Part shown: positions 1 through 6,313 of the stretch, piece after piece | Layout: every line of letters begins with the position of its first letter | Numbering within the stretch: the first letter of the stretch is position 1 | NCBI GenBank assembly: GCA_010671965.1 | Contig: JAAHIC010000206.1 | Coordinates: 1-7,412, forward strand | DNA from: Leptolyngbya sp. SIO4C5 | GTDB taxonomy: Bacteria > Cyanobacteriota > Cyanobacteriia > Phormidesmidales > Phormidesmidaceae | Length of the DNA stretch: 7,412 nucleotides | Reading direction: 5' to 3' | Notes under the pieces: generated by a model | The model's input: the letters and a program-made list of their open reading frames with translations, nothing else | Database searches by the model: none | What the model was told of the DNA's origin: nothing | Made by a program: the position numbers and the translations under genes

Positions 1-2
1 GT

Positions 3-146
3 CGTGTAGGTCAGTTTTTTGGCTGGACAGCGATTGTAATCGGCGTACTTTCGGTTTTGGGCGTAACGCAGTTTGGCAGCGTCTGGACAATTTTGATTGG
101 TTTCTTCCTGCTGCAAAACGCTAATCGTGTCAGGTCACGCTTATGA
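3..146 (+). CDS. C-terminal fragment of a membrane protein, probably M50 (site-2 protease) family
   Basis: The frame is open from the left edge to a TGA at 144-146 and gives 47 residues; the start lies outside the window. The fragment is strongly hydrophobic: after RVGQFFGW there is a helix (about residues 9-21), a short TQFGSVW turn, then a second hydrophobic stretch ILIGFFLLQNANR, ending in a basic tail RVRSRL. The pattern GQxxGW...GSxWTxLIGxFLLQNA resembles the last transmembrane part of cyanobacterial site-2-protease-like M50 metalloproteases, which cleave membrane proteins within the bilayer. The catalytic HExxH and the second metal motif would be upstream and cannot be checked. Many relatives carry a soluble (often CBS) domain after this point; here the protein stops immediately. 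The family assignment rests on a short stretch recalled from memory and is moderate. The stop overlaps the next start codon, so the two genes are probably translated together. Confidence 0.6.
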   Translation, partial: RVGQFFGWTAIVIGVLSVLGVTQFGSVWTILIGFFLLQNANRVRSRL

Positions 147-937
147 CCAGCTTTTCGGCTCCAGAGCCGTCGGCGCCACCGCTCTATCAGCAAAATCCTT
201 TAGACAGGTTTTCTCAGCGTGCTGATGACTATGGCCGCTACCGCCCCAGCTATCCTGCGGCTGCGATCGCTGAGATTCTGCAGGGTTTAGCTCAGCCACT
301 GCGGGTCGCTGACATCGGCGCGGGCACAGGTATTTCCGCTAGACTGCTGGCTGAGTCAGGGGCGCAGGTCATTGCCCTTGAGCCGAATGCGGCTATGCGA
401 CAGGCAGCGCCTCCCCATGCCCAGGTGACTTATCAAGGGGCTACAGCCGAAGCAACTGGCTTACCCAGCCATTCCGTGGATTTAGTCACCTGCTTTCAGT
501 CATTTCACTGGTTTCATCCTGAGGCCAGCCTGCGGGAGTTTCAGCGAATTTTGCAACCTGCTGGCAGATTAGCGCTGATTTGGAACGACCGCGATGAAGC
601 CGATGAGTTTACGGCAGCCTACAGTCAGCTAGTGCGACAGGCAACCGGCAATCGCTATCCCAACCAGGAACACCGCCGCGCCCTTGACCAGGTGACAGCC
701 AGTCCTCTATTCGGCGGGCTGAGACACCATTCCTATGCCTATCACCAAAGCCTGAACCTAGCCGCTTTGTTAGGACGCTGCCGCAGTTCCTCCTATGTGC
801 CGCAGCAGGGGGAAGCCTATCAGCAGCTTGTGACCGATTTGAAGCATCTGTACGAGCAGTTTGCAGGCGATCGCGATCGGGTTGAGTTGCGCTATGTGAC
901 CCAGGTGTATTTGACTGAGGCCGCACAAAACTCCTGA
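143..937 (+). CDS. class I SAM-dependent methyltransferase
   Basis: A 264-residue soluble protein predicted to transfer a methyl group from S-adenosylmethionine to an unknown, probably small, acceptor. The N-terminus DRFSQRADDYGRYRPSYP is typical of a common methyltransferase family. Motif I is VADIGAGTG (residues 55-63), and the acidic residue ending strand 2 is Glu80 in VIALEP. The loop after strand 4 reads CFQSFHWF; an HWF at this place occurs in trans-aconitate methyltransferase/Crg1-like enzymes, but that does not fix the substrate. The ATG at 143 is preferred because AGGT at 132-135 lies 7 bases upstream and the codon overlaps the preceding stop (ATGA). This suggests translational coupling with the membrane protein before it. 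HIP1 sites lie within the gene at 263 and 867. Family confidence is high; function is unknown. Confidence 0.88.
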   Translation: MTSFSAPEPSAPPLYQQNPLDRFSQRADDYGRYRPSYPAAAIAEILQGLAQPLRVADIGAGTGISARLLAESGAQVIALEPNAAMRQAAPPHAQVTYQGATAEATGLPSHSVDLVTCFQSFHWFHPEASLREFQRILQPAGRLALIWNDRDEADEFTAAYSQLVRQATGNRYPNQEHRRALDQVTASPLFGGLRHHSYAYHQSLNLAALLGRCRSSSYVPQQGEAYQQLVTDLKHLYEQFAGDRDRVELRYVTQVYLTEAAQNS

Positions 938-1116
938 CCGGGTTCAGGCCAGCCCTGCCTTAAACTGCTAAATAGATTTGCGACTTGATACGGGCGGCTC
1001 TCGCCTGACATGTTGGAGCTGGTAGGGGGCAGATCGGTTAGGGCGATCGCGCCGCCGACCGTCTAGCTGGAGTGCAACACTAGGGACAGGGACGCGAAAG
1101 CTGCTGAGGTGTCAGC
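938..1116. other. intergenic region before the PEP-synthase-like gene
   Basis: This 179-base gap has no credible coding frame. It contains one HIP1 site at 1043-1050 inside a GGCGATCGCGCC dyad that has no T-run after it, so it is not an intrinsic terminator. TTGCGA (976-981) and TTGATA (985-990) could serve as -35 elements, but neither has a convincing -10 at normal spacing. A promoter for the downstream gene is expected here but cannot be pinned down by eye. Confidence 0.4.
1106..1110 (+). promoter_or_regulatory. ribosome binding site deciding a TTG start
   Basis: GAGGT ends 6 bases before the TTG at 1117. It overlaps the in-frame TGA (1105-1107) that bounds the reading frame, so this non-ATG codon is the most upstream start possible. 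The next in-frame ATG is at 1243 (VVMHSS), which would delete the conserved start of the N-domain. Confidence 0.6.
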
Positions 1117-3372
1117 TTGGAAATTCAACTTCGCCAACTCAATCACCTGTCTCCGGATGAGCGTTTTCTTGTCGGTGATAAAGTCTTTTACCTTAGCCTC
1201 TTAGTCCAGCGCGGCTACCCCGTAGCGCCAGGCTGGGTGGTCATGCATTCTAGCTTTCAGCAATTTATTGAAGCGACTAGCCGGTTAGAACCCTTTCTAG
1301 CTGACCTTTTCACCTCCTCACTGCACCTCAATCTTCAAGATGCTCAGCAGCTTCAGGAGGTAGCTCAGCGCATCCAGCAGGCGATGCAGGCGACCCCTTT
1401 CGGTTGGTCTGGTCAGCCCCTGATAGAGCAGCTAGCTGATAGGGCTTTGATTCTGAGACCGTCAGTGAGTCTAGGCCAGGGGATCATACCCGTTGGCTTC
1501 AACCATTTGGGCGGGCTGCTACCGGCGCAAACCTGCTGGGCCACCCCAGAAGCCCTGAGCGCTGGTCTGAGAGCGGTCTGGGCCAAACTGTTTACGGCCC
1601 AAAGCCTCTTTTATTGGCAGCGATCGCAAATTCAGATTCCTGATATTCGTCTGACCATTCTGATACAGCCATTGCTGGCCGCCAGCTTTTCTGGGCGGTT
1701 ACAGCTCATCAACCAGCAGGCCCAGATCTGGGCGGTGTCAGGACTGGGTACAGCGCTGTCCCAGGGAGAGGCGGTGCCAACGCGCTATCAAATCGAACAG
1801 GGACAGCTCAAGGGCTGGCAGCCGGGGCAGCAGTTCCTGCGTCATACCGTAGCCCAGCCGTCCCAGCCGTCCGCTAGCTGTGTCACAACTCAGTGGCTAC
1901 CAGAAACCGAGACGGCCCCAGAACTCAGCGAAGAGCAGCTTGACGACCTGATGCGACTGGCCCGTAAAGTTAAGACGGTCTTGGGGTCAGCCTGGGAGAT
2001 CGAGTGGCTGATTGCGGCCCCCACCGATAAGCCCTACATCGCTCAGGGACAAGCTCAAACCCGGCTCTCACCGTCAGCCCTCGACCCGCCTCGCTCATCA
2101 CCTCTGACAGGATCGACTTTGCTCACCGGACTGGCAGCCGCACCCGGTCAGGCCAATGGCAAAACCGTTATTTTGCGATCGCCAGCTCTGGCAACCCTGA
2201 GGGGGCGGATTGTGGTTACGGCCCAGCTCTTACCCGACTGGGTCCCCGCCCTGCAGCAGGTAGCCGGGATCATCACGGAGCAAGGGGGCCTCACGTCCCA
2301 TGCGGCCATCTTGGCCCGCGAACTGGGCATCCCAGCCGTGGTAGGGGTAGCTCAGGCCACACAGCAGCTGAGTGCGGATGAGGAGGTCTGGATTGATGGC
2401 GATCGCGGCCTGGTTTCCAAAACCGCCTTTCCGCCAGCGATCGCCAGCCGCCCGACCGGGGCAGAGCAGCCACCCCCGATAGACAGACAGCTCCAGACCG
2501 ATCTAATGGTCAATCTCAGTCAGCCCGCCAGTCTCAAACAGCTCCAGCAGATAGCTGTGCCCGTCAGCGGTATTGGCTTACTGCGCTCAGAGCTGATGCT
2601 GCTGCCGCTGCTAGAGCATCAGCATCCCCACTATTGGCTGCAGCGCAATCGGCAGGAGGAACTGACGACACGCCTCGCCAACCGTCTGCGCCTGTTTGCG
2701 GAGGCGCTATTTCCGCGCCCCGTACGCTATCGCGCCTTAGACTTACGCTCCCATGAGTTTCAAGACCTGAAAGGGAGTCCCCCCGTAGAGCGCAATCCGA
2801 TGGTGGGGGTGCGGGGTGCTTTCAGCTATCAGCTCTACCCAGATTTGTTTGATCTGGAGATCCGGGCCATTCAGCAGGTCTACCAGAGCGGACTAAGCAA
2901 CATCCAACTGCTGCTGCCGTTTGTGCGCACAGTAGAGGAATTCAAGTTTTGCCGTCAGCGCTGCGAGCAGATTCAGCTTTGGCAACAGGCGCAGTTCCAG
3001 CTTTGGATCATGGCAGAGGTGCCTTCAGTTCTTTTTTTGCTCCCCAGCTACGTGCAAGCAGGGGTCAGCGGCATCACGCTCGGCACCAACGATCTGACTC
3101 AGCTTCTGCTGGGGATCGATCGCGATCGCCCAGAATTTGCCAGTGCCTACACAGAGTCTCATCCGGCAGTCCTAGCGGCGATCGCCCAGCTAATTCAACA
3201 GGCCCAGCAGCTAAAGCTACCCTGCTCTATTTGCGGTCAAGCCCCGGTACGGTATCCGGAAATGCTAGAGCGCTGGGTGGAACTGGGCCTTAACTCCGTC
3301 TCGGTTGAGGTGGATGCCCTAGAGACAACCTATCAGGCGATCGCCCAGGCTGAGCAGCAGTATCGCCAGTAA
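1117..3372 (+). CDS. PEP synthase-like protein (PEP-utilising enzyme) with eroded ATP-binding half
   Basis: A 751-residue protein with the domain order of phosphoenolpyruvate synthase: N-terminal ATP-binding domain (about 1-315), mobile phosphohistidine domain (about 340-430) and C-terminal PEP/pyruvate TIM barrel (about 460-745). PEP synthases are usually somewhat longer, near 800. The phosphohistidine motif GGLTSHAAILARELGIP is intact with His395. The barrel retains GLLRSE (Arg490), RALDLRS (Arg539), NPMVGVRGAF (Arg566), MAEVPS (Glu634), GTNDLTQ (Asn658, Asp659) and the acid/base Cys706 in CSICGQAP. In the N-domain the usual RSSATAED...SFAGQ reads RPSVSLGQG...VGFNHLG (Arg114 kept, Glu-Asp lost), and the SGVxFTxDP motif is replaced by SGRLQLINQQ; Lys22 and EIEW remain. 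The start is TTG: an in-frame stop at 1105-1107 excludes anything earlier, and GAGGT at 1106-1110 is well spaced. A true ppsA is possible, but a PEP-dependent phosphotransfer or regulatory role fits better. Confidence 0.85.
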   Translation: MEIQLRQLNHLSPDERFLVGDKVFYLSLLVQRGYPVAPGWVVMHSSFQQFIEATSRLEPFLADLFTSSLHLNLQDAQQLQEVAQRIQQAMQATPFGWSGQPLIEQLADRALILRPSVSLGQGIIPVGFNHLGGLLPAQTCWATPEALSAGLRAVWAKLFTAQSLFYWQRSQIQIPDIRLTILIQPLLAASFSGRLQLINQQAQIWAVSGLGTALSQGEAVPTRYQIEQGQLKGWQPGQQFLRHTVAQPSQPSASCVTTQWLPETETAPELSEEQLDDLMRLARKVKTVLGSAWEIEWLIAAPTDKPYIAQGQAQTRLSPSALDPPRSSPLTGSTLLTGLAAAPGQANGKTVILRSPALATLRGRIVVTAQLLPDWVPALQQVAGIITEQGGLTSHAAILARELGIPAVVGVAQATQQLSADEEVWIDGDRGLVSKTAFPPAIASRPTGAEQPPPIDRQLQTDLMVNLSQPASLKQLQQIAVPVSGIGLLRSELMLLPLLEHQHPHYWLQRNRQEELTTRLANRLRLFAEALFPRPVRYRALDLRSHEFQDLKGSPPVERNPMVGVRGAFSYQLYPDLFDLEIRAIQQVYQSGLSNIQLLLPFVRTVEEFKFCRQRCEQIQLWQQAQFQLWIMAEVPSVLFLLPSYVQAGVSGITLGTNDLTQLLLGIDRDRPEFASAYTESHPAVLAAIAQLIQQAQQLKLPCSICGQAPVRYPEMLERWVELGLNSVSVEVDALETTYQAIAQAEQQYRQ

Positions 3373-3475
3373 ACCCGTTCGCTAAGATTTTTACCGCGAT
3401 CGCTGCGCCTCAAAGCCCTAATGCTTAAATGTGTCATCAGATACCCAGAAAATCCTCAGAAATTTAGCAAGAGTC

Positions 3476-4597
3476 ATGAAGCGCAGACAGCTAATCAACT
3501 ATGCCGCCGTCAGTGCGGGGACTGCCACAGCCCTGGCTGCCTGTAACCGGGCCGGAGATTCCACTTCAGCTCAGTCAGACTCGGCCACCGCAGCCTTGCC
3601 GACTGTCCGCTGGCGCATGGCTACGAGCTGGCCGCAGTCCCTCGATACGATCTTCGGCGGCGCGCAAACCATTGGCGATCGCGTCAGCCAGATGACAGGC
3701 GGTAAGTTCGTCCTCGAACCGTTCGCCGCTGGCGAAATTGTGCCAGGGCTACAGGTACTCGACGCGGTGCAGGCCGGTACCGTTGAATGCGGTCACACCG
3801 CCAGCTACTACTACGTCGGTAAAAATCCCGCCTTGGCTTTTGGCACCACCGTTCCCTTCGGCCTCAATGCCCAGCAGCAAAACGCCTGGCTTTATCACGG
3901 CGGCGGCCTAGACGCCATGCACCAGCTCTATGCCGACTTCAACGTCATCAGCTTTCCGGCAGGCAATACGGGCACCCAAATGGGCGGCTGGTTTAAGCGG
4001 GAAATTCTGACAACTGAAGACCTGCAAGGACTCAAAATGCGCATTCCGGGACTAGGAGGCGAAGTGATGGCGCGCCTTGGCGTCAACGTGCAGGTGCTGC
4101 CGGGGGGCGAAATTTTCTTGGCTCTCGATCGGGGCGCGATCGACGCGGCGGAGTGGGTCGGCCCCTACGATGATGAAAAGCTGGGCCTCAACGAAGCCGC
4201 TCAGTTTTACTATTACCCAGGCTGGTGGGAACCGGGGGCAACGCTGGAACTCCAAGTCAACCTAGACCAGTGGAATCAGCTCCCCGGTGAGTATCAGGAG
4301 GTCTTGAAAACAGCCACTTACGAAGCCAATTTAAACATGTTGGCCCAGTACGACGCTCTCAACGGGGCTGCCCTGCAGCGTCTGCTAGAAGGGGGTACGC
4401 AGCTAGTGGCCTACAGCCGCGAGATTATGACGGCAGCGGAGCAGGCCGCTTTTGAGCTTTATGAAGAAAACGCCAGCAGTGACGCCACTTTCAAATCTGT
4501 TTACCAGCAGTGGAGGCAGTTTCGGGACGAGGTCTATACCTGGAACCGAGTCAATGAACTCGGTTTTTCGGGTTTTGTCAATCGGGCTAATGTTTAA
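3476..4597 (+). CDS. TRAP transporter substrate-binding protein, TakP-like (2-oxo acid type), predicted Tat lipoprotein
   Basis: A 373-residue periplasmic binding protein of the DctP/TakP group. The N-terminus [10 protein letters not shown] carries a twin-arginine pair (Arg3-Arg4), followed by a hydrophobic stretch and a lipobox LAAC (Cys23). It is therefore predicted to be exported folded by Tat and lipid-anchored, with a Ser/Thr-rich linker after Cys23. The family signature is clear: [53 protein letters not shown] and [10 protein letters not shown]. Residues equivalent to the Rhodobacter TakP ligand and sodium site, as I recall it (Gln155, Arg176, Glu214, Trp215, Glu240), appear as Gln168, Arg189, Glu226, Trp227 and Glu252 with almost identical spacing. 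This favours pyruvate or other 2-oxo acids over C4-dicarboxylates. An in-frame GTG at 3431 would add 15 residues ahead of the signal, so the ATG is preferred although its ribosome site is weak. No membrane subunits are present here. Confidence 0.88.
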   Translation: MKRRQLINYAAVSAGTATALAACNRAGDSTSAQSDSATAALPTVRWRMATSWPQSLDTIFGGAQTIGDRVSQMTGGKFVLEPFAAGEIVPGLQVLDAVQAGTVECGHTASYYYVGKNPALAFGTTVPFGLNAQQQNAWLYHGGGLDAMHQLYADFNVISFPAGNTGTQMGGWFKREILTTEDLQGLKMRIPGLGGEVMARLGVNVQVLPGGEIFLALDRGAIDAAEWVGPYDDEKLGLNEAAQFYYYPGWWEPGATLELQVNLDQWNQLPGEYQEVLKTATYEANLNMLAQYDALNGAALQRLLEGGTQLVAYSREIMTAAEQAAFELYEENASSDATFKSVYQQWRQFRDEVYTWNRVNELGFSGFVNRANV

Positions 4598-4613
4598 GCT
4601 CTAGCAGCTAGTG

Positions 4614-4619
4614 TATAAT
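4614..4619 (+). promoter_or_regulatory. -10 element of the rpsD promoter
   Basis: A perfect TATAAT lies 38 bases before the rpsD ATG and 17 bases after the stop of the preceding gene. The -35 position (around 4591-4596, TGTTTA) is a poor match. A start near 4626 would give a leader of about 30 bases. rpsD can therefore be transcribed independently of the TRAP gene upstream. Confidence 0.6.
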
Positions 4620-4656
4620 GGTGACTTTGGAAAGAATTTAACGGAGAGAAAGCTAC

Positions 4657-5265
4657 ATGGCGCGATATAGAGGCCCTCGCCTCAGGGTTGTACGCCGACT
4701 GGGAGAACTGCCAGGACTGACCCGCAAGTCCCCTCGGAAGGCTTATCCCCCCGGACAGCATGGTCAGGCTCGCAAGAAAAAGTCTGAATATGCCATTCGG
4801 CTGGAAGAGAAGCAAAAGCTGCGGTTTAACTACGGTTTGACTGAAAAACAGCTTCTACGCTACGTGAAAAAAGCCCGTCGAGCAGGTGGTTCCACCGGAC
4901 AGGTGATTCTACAGCTCCTAGAAATGCGGTTAGACAACACCGTTTTCCGTCTAGGCATGGCTCCGACCATTCCCGCAGCTCGTCAGTTGGTCAATCACGG
5001 ACACGTCACCATCAACGGCAAAGTGCTGAGCATTCCTAGCTATCAGTGCCGCCCTGGCGACGTTGTGAGCGTGAGGGACAAGGACAACTCTCGTAAGCTG
5101 GTTGAAGCCAATCTGGAGTTTCCGGGTCTAGCTAACCTGCCTAGCCACTTAGAGTTTGATAAGAGCAAGCTGACAGGCAAAGTCAACAGTCTCATCGAGC
5201 GCGAATGGATTGCGCTTAATATCAATGAACTGCTCGTGGTTGAGTACTATTCTCGTCAGGCTTAA
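4657..5265 (+). CDS. rpsD: 30S ribosomal protein S4
   Basis: A 202-residue protein of normal S4 length. It binds 16S rRNA early in small-subunit assembly and helps maintain decoding accuracy. The N-terminus [20 protein letters not shown] and the run [16 protein letters not shown] are typical of cyanobacterial and plastid S4. The S4 RNA-binding domain starts at [11 protein letters not shown] (about residues 90-155) and includes [10 protein letters not shown] and RPGDVVSV. The protein has a single cysteine (Cys131), so it is the zinc-free form lacking the N-terminal Cys cluster found in some bacteria. The start is supported by GGAGA at 4643-4647, 9 bases before the ATG. It stands alone here, away from the S13-S11-RNA polymerase alpha cluster that carries rpsD in many other bacteria; separate rpsD is usual in cyanobacteria. 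It has no HIP1 site. Confidence 0.98.
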   Translation: MARYRGPRLRVVRRLGELPGLTRKSPRKAYPPGQHGQARKKKSEYAIRLEEKQKLRFNYGLTEKQLLRYVKKARRAGGSTGQVILQLLEMRLDNTVFRLGMAPTIPAARQLVNHGHVTINGKVLSIPSYQCRPGDVVSVRDKDNSRKLVEANLEFPGLANLPSHLEFDKSKLTGKVNSLIEREWIALNINELLVVEYYSRQA

Positions 5266-5266
5266 G

Positions 5267-5291
5267 CTTCAGCTCAACCCACTGAAGTTTT
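5267..5291 (+). terminator. weak candidate intrinsic terminator right after rpsD
   Basis: CTTCAG (5267-5272) pairs perfectly with CTGAAG (5282-5287) across a 9-base loop, followed by TTTT. The stem is only 6 pairs and half A/T, so termination would be partial at best. It begins two bases past the rpsD stop. Confidence 0.35.
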
Positions 5292-5353
5292 CTCACAGCT
5301 AGCTCTGGCACCCCGAAAAATTCTTACCGCGCAGATTTAAAGTTTTCTTGATG

Positions 5354-5388
5354 CTCCCCGGATCCGTCAGTCCGGGGAGTGTTCTTTT
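5354..5388 (+). terminator. intrinsic terminator of rpsD, overlapping the convergent gene
   Basis: CTCCCCGGA (5354-5362) and TCCGGGGAG (5371-5379) form a perfect 9-pair GC-rich stem with an 8-base loop, followed by TGTTCTTTT on the + strand. On the minus strand no T-run follows the stem, so it works best for rpsD transcripts. The loop contains the stop codon of the minus-strand methyltransferase (5367-5369), and one stem arm plus the T-tract encode its last residues. Confidence 0.8.
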
Positions 5389-6215
5389 AAATGCGTGTCT
5401 GACTTATGGCAAAGCGCCGTATAGGCCGTAATGTCGTTCCAAACGCCCTGGGGCGTAGCGATCGCCTCAAGTTCGGCAAAATATTCTTGCTGGAGCTGCT
5501 GAAGTTGGGTTTCAGACAGGGCTAGCAGGGGGCGATCGAAGGGATTGGGGCGATCGCTGGGCAAGCGCCACCATTTTTTTAGATCGGCTAGGCTCAAATA
5601 GCCACCAAACTGCTTAGCCGTGATTTGAATATCGGTAAAGCCGGCGGTTTCTAGCAGCCGGCGAAAGCGCTCTGGGGTGCCTGTGGGGTGATTCCAAGCC
5701 CTGAGAGTCACGCCATAGCGAGCTGCTACCCGGTTCATCACCATACTGGCGACAAAGGCATACTCGGAAAAGCCGTTCACGGCTAAACAACCACCAGGTT
5801 TGAGCAGCCTCTGCCAGTGCTTTAGGGCCGCCGGAATATCGCTGAGCAGCACCAGCGCCGAACAGCACAACACCTGATCAAAAGCCGCCGCTGGCAGGCT
5901 AACCGTTTCGACATCGGCTAAACGAAATTCGATATTTTGCAGATTTAAAGTCTTTTTTTTCCGCTGGGCCTGCTGAATCATATCTTCAGCAAAGTCTAGA
6001 CCCAGGACAAATCCCTGTGGGCCAACTCGGCTAGCCACGGCGATCGCCACTAGCCCTGTCCCCGTCGCCATATCCACTACCTGCTGACCTGGTTGAGGGT
6101 TAGCCTGCGCCACCAAATGCTGAGCCAAGCGGGGGTGAAAGTCGCTCTCGGTGTCGTAAGTGCCGCTCCGGCTGCTGTAGTAACCGGCAAGCTGCTGTTT
6201 AATTTCCTCAACCAT
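5367..6215 (-). CDS. class I SAM-dependent methyltransferase, UbiE-like fold
   Basis: A 282-residue soluble methyltransferase. Motif I is VVDMATGTG (residues 46-54), Asp74 in VLGLDFAEDM ends strand 2 and should bind the ribose hydroxyls, and IEFRLADVE is the adenine-side loop. FDQVLCCSALVLLSD and LKPGGCLAVNGF are the usual strand 4 and strand 5 motifs. The C-terminal half (GFTDIQITAKQFGGYLSL...WWRLPSDRPNPFDRP) probably shapes the acceptor site; I do not recognise a specific substrate. The resemblance to UbiE/MenG is at fold level: the protein is longer than quinone methyltransferases and lacks their recognisable N-terminus. It shares little beyond the fold with the other methyltransferase in this window. 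The ATG at 6213-6215 has no clear ribosome site. The gene converges on rpsD and diverges from the PEP-CTERM gene, so it is probably transcribed alone. Confidence 0.88.
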   Translation of the reverse strand: MVEEIKQQLAGYYSSRSGTYDTESDFHPRLAQHLVAQANPQPGQQVVDMATGTGLVAIAVASRVGPQGFVLGLDFAEDMIQQAQRKKKTLNLQNIEFRLADVETVSLPAAAFDQVLCCSALVLLSDIPAALKHWQRLLKPGGCLAVNGFSEYAFVASMVMNRVAARYGVTLRAWNHPTGTPERFRRLLETAGFTDIQITAKQFGGYLSLADLKKWWRLPSDRPNPFDRPLLALSETQLQQLQQEYFAELEAIATPQGVWNDITAYTALCHKSDTHLKEHSPD

Positions 6216-6313
6216 AGCTGTAGATAATGACAGCCTAAAAGCTCGGCTTCATAAAGTTCAGATGATTATTACACAGTAACTTCATAAAGCTGTGATGCTC
6301 TATTTTTTAGGAT
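6216..6313. promoter_or_regulatory. divergent intergenic region between methyltransferase and PEP-CTERM gene
   Basis: These 98 bases, A/T-richer than most of the window, must hold the start signals for both divergent genes. A/T hexamers such as TAATAA (minus strand) and TATTAC (plus strand) could be -10 boxes, but no canonical -35 accompanies them, so I do not assign exact promoters. The region also contains the direct repeat listed separately. Confidence 0.5.
6247..6289. repeat. direct repeat CTTCATAAAG x2, possible operator
   Basis: CTTCATAAAG occurs at 6247-6256 and again at 6280-6289, with starts 33 bases apart (about three helical turns). The similarity extends downstream as NTNNGATGNT, giving 16 of 21 identical positions. 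Each copy is itself an imperfect dyad (CTTYATRAAG). Paired copies on roughly the same face of the helix between divergent genes suggest a regulator binding site. Confidence 0.4.

Noticed and set aside
609..926. 105-residue minus-strand open frame inside the first methyltransferase
   Set aside because: It lies wholly within a well-supported gene on the other strand, and its composition (many Arg, Pro, Gly) is typical of a shadow frame.
1041..1053. GGCGATCGCGCC dyad as terminator or operator
   Set aside because: It is explained by a HIP1 octamer extended by flanking G/C bases, and no T-tract follows.
1855..1872. Tandem CAGCCGTCC repeat
   Set aside because: It is two copies of 9 bases in frame, encoding a Gln-Pro-Ser repeat in a loop of the PEP-synthase-like protein; most likely simple slippage.
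2949..3293. 114-residue plus-strand open frame inside the PEP-synthase-like gene
   Set aside because: It overlaps the conserved PEP-binding barrel in another frame and shows no recognisable motif.
3431..3475. GTG at 3431 as start of the TRAP binding protein
   Set aside because: It would place 15 polar residues before an otherwise textbook MKRR signal peptide, and it has no ribosome site.
4594..4815. 73-residue minus-strand open frame over the rpsD promoter and 5' end
   Set aside because: It is antisense to a conserved ribosomal gene, has no plausible start signal and no recognisable features.
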